Origin: DATGLE01 sp035294325
GTDB lineage: Bacteria > Chloroflexota > Ktedonobacteria > Ktedonobacterales > Ktedonobacteraceae
NCBI GenBank assembly: GCA_035294325.1
Contig: DATGLE010000023.1
Coordinates: forward strand, 1 to 5,454
Reading direction: 5' to 3'
DNA length: 5,454 nt
Below are positions 1 through 5,325 of this stretch, one piece after another. Numbering within the stretch: position 1 is the first letter of the stretch; every line of letters begins with the position of its first letter. The translations under genes and the position numbers were made by a program. The notes beneath the pieces are model-generated. The model did not search any database, had not been told where the DNA came from, and was given only the letters and a program-made list of their open reading frames with translations.

Positions 1-1
1 C

Positions 2-376
2 ATGGCGCGCGACACCTGGCAGCGCGTGCGGCTCCTGTCCGCCTTTGGACGACTCTTCCCCTACCTGGGAACCTCCATCGATACGCTGATCCAGGCCGAG
101 CGGCATTCATTACCTATGGGCACAACCGTTGTGCTGGTGAGCGCAGCCACCGTACTGTGCGAGGTGACCATTGAGCAGCTGCTGGATCTGCGCCGGCATG
201 GGGCCGCCGTCCACCTGGCGTTAACGGGCGATCCTGAGAGCCGGGTCGCGGCAACGACCTATGATATTCCTGTCCACCGCCTCGGCGGAAGAGAGGTCTG
301 GCATGAACTCCTCACGCATCTCGACCATGAAGATCCCCACCCGGGTCGAAGCGCGAGCGCTCTCCACCTGGATTGA
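2..376 (+). CDS. DUF58 domain protein, C-terminal part (5'-truncated by the window)
   Basis: The frame is open from the first bases to a TGA at 374-376. The ATG at position 2 is probably an internal methionine, because the visible 124 residues begin in the middle of a domain with no ribosome binding site in view. The visible part has a helix followed by 'PYLGTSIDTLIQAE' (about residues 20-33). A beta strand 'GTTVVLVSA' (about 40-48), a helix 'IEQLLDLRRHGAAVHLAL' (about 57-74) and 'YDIPVHRLGG' near the end follow. This strand-helix-strand ending fits the von Willebrand A-like C-terminal half of DUF58 proteins, which usually sit beside MoxR-type ATPases and transglutaminase/DUF4129 membrane proteins. 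The next gene encodes exactly such a DUF4129 protein, and that context strengthens the call. The molecular role of DUF58 proteins is poorly known. The last 74 bases overlap the next gene in another frame. Confidence 0.72.
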   Translation: MARDTWQRVRLLSAFGRLFPYLGTSIDTLIQAERHSLPMGTTVVLVSAATVLCEVTIEQLLDLRRHGAAVHLALTGDPESRVAATTYDIPVHRLGGREVWHELLTHLDHEDPHPGRSASALHLD

Positions 377-1805
377 GCGCTTTGGGCTGCCGCTTGCGGT
401 GAGCACGATGGAAGCGCAGCCGATAGGGATGGCTGTCGCGCTGGTCATGTTCCTATTCACCCAGACGCTCAAGGTTTCAGCGCTGGACATCGGCAGCATC
501 GCGCTGTTGCTGCTGGGACTGCTCTGGTGGGCGATGCTGGTGGAATATCTGCATCTCTCCCAGCGGGTGAAGCAGGCCAGGCTCGTATCGCTGCTGCATT
601 TGTGCGGCTGGCTCTTCGCTCTGGCGGCGATCATCGGGCCACAGGCGCCGGATCTGCTCGCAGGAAAGAACATCGCCGGTGCGGTGATCGATACAGGACT
701 GATTATCTGGTTCTGGCGACGTGGCATGCAGCGGGCGCATCGAGGGTTCGAGTCTGGTGAATTGTCCCTCTCCTTTAAAATTGGCTTTGGCGTCCTGCTT
801 GGCATCATGCTCGTGGGGATGATCCTCCCGCAGCCACAGGGAACGCACCTGCTAGCAGCTCTGGGCGGGAGCTTGATGGTCTTCTTTTTGAGCGGGCTGG
901 TAGCGCTCTCGCTTGTGCGTCTCGCGAACATTCGTCAGGTGCGCCGCGCCGATGGCACGCAGGCCGATCCGACGCGCTTCTGGCTCCTGGCTCTCTCGCT
1001 GCTTGGCTGCGCGGTTATCGCCCTGGTGGTCCTGCTGGAAGCCGTCTTCTCCTTTACGACCTTCGAAGTGGTGCTCTCGGCACTCGCCCCGTTCTGGAAC
1101 GCGCTCGGCACAGTGGTTGGCTGGATCCTCTACGGCATTATCTTTGTGATCCTCACGCCGATCTTCGACGTAATAAGCTGGCTCTCTGGCTTGCTGCTGC
1201 ACCATACGAACTCTTCCCAGCGACAGCCAGTACAGCCGTTCAAACCGCCCTTTTCCAATACGCGGGGGCCACAGCCGATCTCCCCGGAGGTGCTGCTGAT
1301 TGGCCGCTGGGTGCTACTGGCGCTGGCGGTCCTCGTGGTCCTGTGGATTGTCCGCGTCAGCCTGCGGCGCGGACAGGTGCTGGTCGACGATGAGCAGGTG
1401 GAGGAGGAGCGCGAAAGCCTGGATTCCCGCTCGCTGCTCTTCGAACGCTGGCGCGAGTGGTGGCAGCAAAGGCTTCGCGGAAAACGGGCCGCGCCTGCTC
1501 TCGATACGCTCGACCCGGATTCGGTGCGCGCCCGGTACCGCGAATTATTACACGCCGTCGCGACGGAGAAGAGCGCGCTCGCGCGGCAAGCGAGCGAGAC
1601 GCCCGCCGAATATGAGACGCGCCTGCTCCCGCATCTGGGAACGCCCGACGATTCCAGCCAGAACGGAACTGATACGGCCCTCCTTGACGAGCTGACGCAG
1701 GCGTATATGCTCGAACGCTACGGCAGCGAGCACGCCGGCGAGCGGACGCGGCAGCATCTACGCATGCGCGTGCCACACCTGATCGCGCGGCTCATCGGAA
1801 AGTAG
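303..1805 (+). CDS. Multi-spanning membrane protein with C-terminal DUF4129 domain
   Basis: The ATG at 303 is chosen over an in-frame ATG at 261 because a GGAAGAGAGG Shine-Dalgarno (287-296) ends 6 bases before it; an ATG at 327 is a weaker alternative. The product is 500 residues. Hydrophobic stretches near residues 40-57, 62-82, 96-112, 124-139, 158-176, 182-206, 226-251, 267-299 and 331-354 suggest about nine membrane spans. A charged linker rich in E, R and W follows, then a soluble tail. The tail carries 'VRARYRELLHAV', 'ETPAEYETRLLP' and 'LDELTQAYMLERYG' (about 408-475), the typical pattern of DUF4129, often found at the C-terminus of transglutaminase-like membrane proteins. No transglutaminase Cys-His-Asp domain is present, so no enzymatic activity is claimed. 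It follows a DUF58 gene with a 74-base overlap, suggesting one operon and translational coupling. A role in envelope or peptide processing is only inferred from this neighbourhood. Confidence 0.83.
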   Translation: MNSSRISTMKIPTRVEARALSTWIERFGLPLAVSTMEAQPIGMAVALVMFLFTQTLKVSALDIGSIALLLLGLLWWAMLVEYLHLSQRVKQARLVSLLHLCGWLFALAAIIGPQAPDLLAGKNIAGAVIDTGLIIWFWRRGMQRAHRGFESGELSLSFKIGFGVLLGIMLVGMILPQPQGTHLLAALGGSLMVFFLSGLVALSLVRLANIRQVRRADGTQADPTRFWLLALSLLGCAVIALVVLLEAVFSFTTFEVVLSALAPFWNALGTVVGWILYGIIFVILTPIFDVISWLSGLLLHHTNSSQRQPVQPFKPPFSNTRGPQPISPEVLLIGRWVLLALAVLVVLWIVRVSLRRGQVLVDDEQVEEERESLDSRSLLFERWREWWQQRLRGKRAAPALDTLDPDSVRARYRELLHAVATEKSALARQASETPAEYETRLLPHLGTPDDSSQNGTDTALLDELTQAYMLERYGSEHAGERTRQHLRMRVPHLIARLIGK

Positions 1806-1813
1806 ATGGCAGG

Positions 1814-2992
1814 CTACGGGAGAGCAAAGAGCAGGCGGAGCAAACCGAGCAGGGCCACAGCGAGGATGATAGAGACAGGAGGCACTTTCCATCGGATCAG
1901 CAGGACCGCACTCACCAGCAGAAGAGTCGCTTGCCATAGATTGGTGATTGCAGCACGGCCCAGGAGAATCGCGGTGGCTCCCATCATCCCTAATGCCCCG
2001 GCGATGACCCCGGTAAGCATCCCCTGAACGAGCGCAGAATCCCGCAGGCGCATGAGCACCGGGGTGGCAAAAAGCATGAGGACAAAGGGAGGCAGGTACA
2101 TCGCGGCAGTTGCCACCACGGCTCCCGGCAAGCCTTTGACTGCATAGCCGGCAAAGGTCGCCACCACGGTCATCGGGCCAGGCGTGAGTTGTCCGATGGC
2201 AACCCCATCCAGAAATTGCCGGGGCGTGAGCCAGTGATAGGTCTGAACCAGTTCCTGTTGAAAGAAGGGAATGGCGACTACTCCTCCTCCAAACATGACC
2301 AGGCTCGCTTTCAGAAAGACGAAGGCCAGAGGGAAGAGGACCAGCAGCCCCGGCGAAAGGGAGAGGGTCGCTTCACGCAAGAACGCGAACAGGCCCGAGA
2401 TGGCGACCATGCTGCTACTCTGGACGGTAGTCGTAGGTCGGCGAAAACAAAGCATGCCCACCAGGCCGGAGAGCAGGAGCAGCGTGATGAGATTCCAGGC
2501 GTGAGGCAGAACCGGAAACACCAGCAAGGTTCCTACCGTCAGAGCCAGTGTCCAGCGCGAAGGCGAAGTCAAGGCGGTTTTGCCAGAGTGGTAGAGCATG
2601 GCAAGAATGAGGGCCACCACGACTGGTTCCAACCCGACGAACAGCGCGGAAACCGCAGGAACGGTATGAAACTGAAAGTAGACCCAGGAGAGCACGAGCG
2701 TGAGGCCGACCGCCGGAGTGAGAAAGGCCAGACCGCTGATGACGCCCCCCAGCGTTCCGCCCAGGCGCGAGCCGAGATAAATGGAGAGCAAGACGGCTGT
2801 CGGTCCGGGCAGCAGATACGATAAGGCCACCCCTTCCAGATATTGTGCCTGTGTGAGCCACCTGCGCTGGCTCACGCAGGCTTGCTCCATCAAGGCCATG
2901 TTTGCCAGTGCTCCCCCAAAGCCGATAATCCCGATGCGCAGGAACAGCAGGGCAAGCACAGGGAGCGGGCGCTTTTGATAGGCATGACTCAT
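1814..2992 (-). CDS. chrA: Chromate transporter ChrA (two-domain form)
   Basis: The 392-residue product is almost wholly hydrophobic and contains two homologous CHR halves, the normal length for long-chain ChrA. The first half has 'FLRIGIIGFGGALANMALM' (about 17-35) and 'LLPGPTAVLLSIYLG' (about 60-74). The second repeats the pattern with 'FLKASLVMFGGG' (about 226-237) and 'LTPGPMTVVATFAGYAVKG' (about 269-287). The paired FGG and PGP motifs are the family hallmarks. ChrA is an inner-membrane protein that expels chromate, lowering cytoplasmic chromium. The ATG at 2992-2990 is supported by AGAGGAG 8 bases upstream (minus strand, about 3007-3001). A promoter candidate lies at 3030-3058. The gene converges on the DUF4129 gene with 8 bases between stop codons and no clear terminator. 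It is downstream of, and on the same strand as, the arsC-transporter operon but has its own promoter candidate. Some ChrA homologues may carry other oxyanions, so substrate is inferred from family. Confidence 0.94.
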   Translation of the reverse strand: MSHAYQKRPLPVLALLFLRIGIIGFGGALANMALMEQACVSQRRWLTQAQYLEGVALSYLLPGPTAVLLSIYLGSRLGGTLGGVISGLAFLTPAVGLTLVLSWVYFQFHTVPAVSALFVGLEPVVVALILAMLYHSGKTALTSPSRWTLALTVGTLLVFPVLPHAWNLITLLLLSGLVGMLCFRRPTTTVQSSSMVAISGLFAFLREATLSLSPGLLVLFPLAFVFLKASLVMFGGGVVAIPFFQQELVQTYHWLTPRQFLDGVAIGQLTPGPMTVVATFAGYAVKGLPGAVVATAAMYLPPFVLMLFATPVLMRLRDSALVQGMLTGVIAGALGMMGATAILLGRAAITNLWQATLLLVSAVLLIRWKVPPVSIILAVALLGLLRLLFALP

Positions 2993-3029
2993 GTCGCCAT
3001 CTCCTCTGCAAAGGTGAACTCACCCTGAA

Positions 3030-3058
3030 AGTATAGCGGGTTTCGGTTGTCTGGACCA
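3030..3058 (-). promoter_or_regulatory. Candidate sigma-70-type promoter for chrA
   Basis: Read on the minus strand, TGGTCC (3058-3053) and TATACT (3035-3030) are separated by 17 bases. The -10 matches TATAAT at five of six positions; the -35 is weak (three of six). Transcription would start near 3023, giving a leader of about 31 bases that carries the AGAGGAG ribosome binding site of chrA. The box is placed 38 bases upstream of the chrA start codon, and the weak -35 overlaps one arm of an inverted repeat, so it may depend on or be controlled by a regulator. Confidence 0.5.
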
Positions 3059-3089
3059 GGCCCCTTTTTAATGCAGAGCAGTCCAGACA
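3048..3089. repeat. 9-bp perfect inverted repeat over the chrA -35 region
   Basis: TGTCTGGAC (3048-3056) is exactly repeated in reverse complement as GTCCAGACA (3081-3089), with 24 bases between. The arm centres are 33 bp apart, close to three helical turns, so a protein could contact both arms on one face of the DNA. The left arm overlaps the candidate -35 hexamer of chrA. The right arm overlaps the codons for the tail of a WD40 remnant, so part of the match could be coincidental. An operator role is inference; no family-specific consensus was recognised. Confidence 0.4.
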
Positions 3090-3169
3090 TACACCTGCCC
3101 ATCCTTGCTGCCAGAGGCGAAGCGTGATATCTTTGACACAGATCTCGATCGCGCTCGTCGCGAATCTGG
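3068..3169 (-). pseudogene. Remnant of the C-terminal end of a WD40-repeat protein
   Basis: On the minus strand the frame ending at TAA (3070-3068) reads 'RFASGSKDGQVYVWTALH' (from 3124), a near-perfect last strand set of a WD40 repeat: ASGS-x-D-G-x-V-x-V-W. Further upstream in the same frame 'QPDSRRARS' (about 3172-3146) resembles the SPDSRR-x-AS that normally precedes it, but the spacing is disturbed. No start codon with a ribosome binding site and no second intact repeat are found before the frame runs into the end of the cation transporter gene at 3235. WD40 proteins have several repeats folding into a propeller, so this can only be a stub. It probably marks a gene cut away when the upstream arsC-transporter segment arrived or rearranged. 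A chance match is possible, but the 12-residue core is hard to explain by chance. Confidence 0.5.
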
Positions 3170-3234
3170 CTGGTGCGCGAACAGGACGAGAGCGCTATGA
3201 TGAGCCTTATGTGTGGCAGTGTCTACGGGCGAAA

Positions 3235-3954
3235 TTATGGCTCCATGTCTTTCTTACAGTCATCCTCCTCGTGACTGGAACAGCAGCATACTTCCCCCGT
3301 TCGAGCAACCTCCCAGGCTTCGCGACCTTCTCGCACAATGAAGTAGACCAGCACAAGAGCTGCTAATGGATCAGCCCACCACCACCCAAACAGATGATTG
3401 AGCAAGAGTCCAGCGAGCAAGGTGAGAGACATGTAGGCACAAGTGACACTACAGGCGGCATCCGCCTTGAGGGCCTGGCTCTCAATGCGCTTTGCGATGC
3501 GCAGCTTTCCCTGCCACAACAGCGGCATGATGATGGCAGCCGCCATCGCCAGGCCCATCCCTAACCAGGATGCGAGAGGGCGTGCTCGTGTGAGCAACGT
3601 CCAGGCACTGTCGGCAACAATGTAGCAGGCCAATGCAAACAAGCTCATGGCCGTGATCCAGGATGCGCGGCGCTCAGCACGTTCGATATGCTCCTCTGCT
3701 CCTCCATGACGCTCAACAAGAAGTCGCCAGAGCAACATACCACCCGCAATCAGTTCAATGATGCTATCGATGCCAAATCCTTCAAGGGAAACGCTTCTGC
3801 TCGCAATGCCTGTTGTAAGCGCACCGGCTGCCTCAATGACCATCCAGACGATAGTGATCACTTCAATGCCAATCCCCAGGCGCACCTGATCCCGGCGAGA
3901 AGGCGCCAGTGATGAAGCCGAAGAGGGAGGCAAAACAGGGAGGAAACGGACCAT
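3235..3954 (-). CDS. Small cation transporter, CDF-like, with Cys-cluster tail
   Basis: The 239-residue product has a short N-terminal tail, then about six hydrophobic spans. Family marks are 'SVSLEGFGIDSIIEL' in the second span (Asp63, Glu67), 'ALKADAACSVTC' in the fifth (Asp165, with Cys168 and Cys172) and 'FGWWWADPLAALVLVYF' in the sixth. These belong to the short branch of the cation diffusion facilitator superfamily that lacks the cytoplasmic C-terminal domain; such proteins are thought to exchange divalent metal ions for protons. Instead of that domain it ends with 'EVCCCSSHEEDDCKKDMEP', giving Cys223-225, His228 and Cys233, a plausible soft-metal site. The ATG at 3954-3952 overlaps the arsC stop as TAATG; a GTG six bases upstream lies too near the GGAGG (4 bases). 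Co-transcription with arsC suggests a metal or metalloid resistance role, but arsenic transport is not established for this family. Confidence 0.85.
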   Translation of the reverse strand: MVRFLPVLPPSSASSLAPSRRDQVRLGIGIEVITIVWMVIEAAGALTTGIASRSVSLEGFGIDSIIELIAGGMLLWRLLVERHGGAEEHIERAERRASWITAMSLFALACYIVADSAWTLLTRARPLASWLGMGLAMAAAIIMPLLWQGKLRIAKRIESQALKADAACSVTCAYMSLTLLAGLLLNHLFGWWWADPLAALVLVYFIVREGREAWEVARTGEVCCCSSHEEDDCKKDMEP

Positions 3955-3975
3955 TAGCACGTTTCCTCCCCCCTG
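3936..3975 (-). promoter_or_regulatory. Hairpin at the arsC/transporter junction (possible coupling or attenuation element)
   Basis: In the minus-strand transcript GGGAGGAAACG (3970-3960) pairs perfectly with CGTTTCCTCCC (3948-3938), leaving an 11-base loop, TGCTAATGGTC. Two further pairs form across a 3-base bulge. The 5' arm holds the only good Shine-Dalgarno (GGAGG) of the transporter, and the loop holds both the arsC stop codon and the transporter ATG. The 3' arm is followed by TGTTTTG, so it also resembles a weak intrinsic terminator. A ribosome finishing arsC would melt the 5' arm, exposing the site and preventing termination. This coupling role is inference from geometry. Confidence 0.6.
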
Positions 3976-4388
3976 CTGCTCTGGAGCAGTTCGCGCTCAA
4001 TGCGATCACGAATAGCGTCGCGCACGCGACGGTAGACTATAAGTTGCTCCTCCTCGCTGCCCCGGGCCTGCGCTGGATCGGGAAAGGACCAGTGTCGTTG
4101 CTGTCTAGCACCAGGAAAGACCGGGCAGGCATCACGAGCTGTGTCACACACGGTAATCACTTCATCAAAAGACTCTCCCAGATAACGGTTCAAGGTCTTG
4201 GAAGACTGTCCAGAGATATCGATGCCCAGTTCATGCATCACACGAATGGCAAGAGGACGAATCGTTGTCGCTTCCGTTCCCGCACTATAGACCTCGAATT
4301 GGTCGCCTCCAAGCTGCCGCAGCAAGCCCTCAGCCATTTGCGAGCGAGCGGAATTATGGGTACAGAGAAAGAGCACACGACGCACCAT
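3954..4388 (-). CDS. arsC: Arsenate reductase, thioredoxin-coupled (low-molecular-weight phosphatase fold)
   Basis: The 144-residue product has the usual full length. It opens with 'VLFLCTHNSARSQMAEGLL', which contains the C-x5-R phosphate-type anion loop (Cys9 nucleophile, Arg15). The two resolving cysteines of the thioredoxin-linked class are present as 'CDTARDACPVFPG' (Cys81 and Cys88). The general-acid aspartate lies in 'HWSFPDPA' (Asp104). It reduces arsenate to arsenite in the cytoplasm, passing a disulfide from Cys9 through Cys81 and Cys88 to thioredoxin. The ATG at 4388-4386 has GAGAGGAG 9 bases upstream. It is the first gene of an operon with a metal transporter, starting one base before the stop's end. 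No arsenite pump (ArsB or Acr3) and no arsR are found in this window, so arsenite export must be handled by the transporter or elsewhere. A protein-tyrosine-phosphatase function is unlikely given the intact three-cysteine set. Confidence 0.95.
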   Translation of the reverse strand: MVRRVLFLCTHNSARSQMAEGLLRQLGGDQFEVYSAGTEATTIRPLAIRVMHELGIDISGQSSKTLNRYLGESFDEVITVCDTARDACPVFPGARQQRHWSFPDPAQARGSEEEQLIVYRRVRDAIRDRIERELLQSSRGEETC

Positions 4389-4418
4389 CCCGGTCTTCTC
4401 CTCTCAAGTGAGCCAGCA

Positions 4419-4437
4419 GGGAGATCGCTCATCTCCC
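4419..4437. repeat. 7-bp inverted repeat at the predicted arsC transcription start
   Basis: GGGAGAT (4419-4425) and ATCTCCC (4431-4437) form a perfect dyad around CGCTC. It lies exactly where the arsC transcript should begin according to the upstream -10 box, so it could be either an operator for a repressor or a 5'-end stem-loop in the leader. It also covers the TGA that ends the upstream broken gene. There is no T run after it, so it is not an intrinsic terminator. Confidence 0.4.
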
Positions 4438-5179
4438 CTCTAGAGTATATGCGATCCTCGGGTGTACCGCAATGGGAAAAGGGGAGCGGGCCAACCAGCG
4501 GAGCAAGTGCAGTTCCGCAATCTCCTGATCCAGCGCCGCCAGTCGATCCCGAATAAGCGCCAGAACCTCCTGCTGGATTAAGGCACGGCTGCCAGCATCT
4601 CGATGAGCGGCGCATAGCCCTCGCTGATCCCTTGCGGGAAGGCCATTTCCTGAAACTGCCAGGTATGGATGGGACACAGGCCGCCGGAAGCTGCAAAGGC
4701 GCGCCGGGCTGTGGCGTCCGTCGCGAGCGTGTATTGCCACTGCGCGAAAAAGTGAAAAAGGGCCTGCCCCTGTGCGGCACAGATCGGGCAGTTCCGTGCG
4801 CGCGCTTTTTTACCACCGATCCCGCGCGAAGGAGAGCAGCCTGCCTCAATCGCCTGCTCAATGATGCGCGTATCGGCGGCTGTCGGCTCCGCTGCATGGC
4901 GCGCAGCGGAGAGCGGCGCCCCGGCCAGCAACTCTGCGCGCAGGGACTCCATGCTCTGTCGCAGTTCAAGCGCGTTCTGCTGTGGCCCAATCTCGTTATC
5001 GGCTGGCGTCGAGGCAAGGGCCGGAGCGGCCTCAGTGAGCAGGCGCAATGCTCAATCCAGGATAGAGATGAGAAAGGCGCGCCCCTGCGCCTCGGCAAGA
5101 AACGTCGTCAGCGCCTGCTCGAATGCGGCCAGCCTGCTGCTCAGATGCGCCTTTCGACGTGGCCGGCGAAGAGGTACAT
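4429..5179 (-). pseudogene. Broken gene for a Cys-rich CPxC/GxCxxH protein
   Basis: Coding-like segments lie in successive frames. From about 5140 to 4578 one frame reads 'SRLAAFEQALTTFLAEAQ', meets a TGA at 5054-5052, and resumes in the same frame with 'LRLLTEAAPALA'. It then shows a CPIC motif (Cys codons at 4790 and 4781) and 'GGLCPIHTWQF' (Cys at 4676, His at 4667). It stops with TAA just after 'GYAPLIEMLAA'. A second frame, shifted by one base, continues with the helical 'LIQQEVLALIRDRLAALDQE' to TGA at 4431-4429. A third segment before 5150, 'LHPLMYLFAGHVERR', also in a shifted frame, may be the N-terminus, so the 5' edge is uncertain. Paired CxxC and CxxH suggest a zinc- or redox-active site. 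The pattern recalls DUF6062-like proteins, but family and function are not established. Damage by one stop and one or two frameshifts, next to intact genes, argues for a pseudogene rather than poor sequence. Confidence 0.58.
4444..4472 (-). promoter_or_regulatory. Sigma-70-type promoter for the arsC-transporter operon
   Basis: On the minus strand TTGCGG (4472-4467) and TATACT (4449-4444) are spaced by 17 bases. The -10 matches the consensus at five of six positions and the -35 keeps TTG. Transcription would start about 4437, giving a leader of about 49 bases with a 7-bp dyad at its 5' end and the arsC ribosome binding site near its 3' end. The promoter lies within the tail of the upstream broken gene, so arsC does not need that gene's own promoter. 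Confidence 0.58.
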
Positions 5180-5297
5180 GAGTGGGTGAAGCTCTACGCC
5201 TGGAGCGACGCACCATAGCCCCGATGGAACGGAACGCGTGGAGTTCGTGTGTGGCGCGAGCGGCGGGCCGGAGCGAGGGCACATGCCTGGTGTAGCG

Positions 5298-5312
5298 GGA
5301 GAAGATTTCTCC
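5298..5312. repeat. Short palindrome before the right-edge gene
   Basis: GGAGAA-GAT-TTCTCC is a perfect 6-bp dyad lying two bases before the GGGAGG ribosome binding site of the gene starting at 5326. It could be a small leader hairpin or a binding site; at this length chance is a real possibility. The rest of 5180-5325, between this gene and the divergent broken gene, shows no convincing promoter boxes and no gene. Confidence 0.25.
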
Positions 5313-5325
5313 TCGGGAGGCGAAG

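Noticed and set aside
261..302. ATG at 261 as start of the DUF4129 protein
   Set aside because: No Shine-Dalgarno before it and it would lengthen the overlap with the DUF58 gene to 116 bases.
1800..1830. Bidirectional terminator between the converging DUF4129 and chrA genes
   Set aside because: Only a 4-bp GTAG/CTAC pair and no T runs on either strand.
2189..2824. Plus-strand open frame of 211 codons
   Set aside because: Exact antisense of chrA, highly charged low-complexity (Gln/Arg/Glu) translation, no motif.
3952..3960. GTG at 3960-3958 as the transporter start
   Set aside because: Only 4 bases from the GGAGG, whereas the ATG at 3954 gives a 10-base spacer and the classic TAATG overlap.
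4238..5098. Minus-strand open frame of 286 codons spanning the arsC start and the broken gene
   Set aside because: It runs through the start of arsC in another frame and is Ser/Arg/Pro-rich; an artefact of GC-rich DNA.
4632..5189. Plus-strand open frame of 185 codons opposite the broken Cys-rich gene
   Set aside because: Composition is Arg/Gly/Cys-rich without motifs and it mirrors the minus-strand segments that carry clear CPIC and GLCPIH motifs; no ribosome binding site.
5123..5218. Small plus-strand frame ending 'GEEVHEWVKLYAWSDAP'
   Set aside because: Looks protein-like but has no ribosome binding site, and its exact antisense also looks coding-like as the possible N-terminus of the broken gene; undecidable from this sequence.
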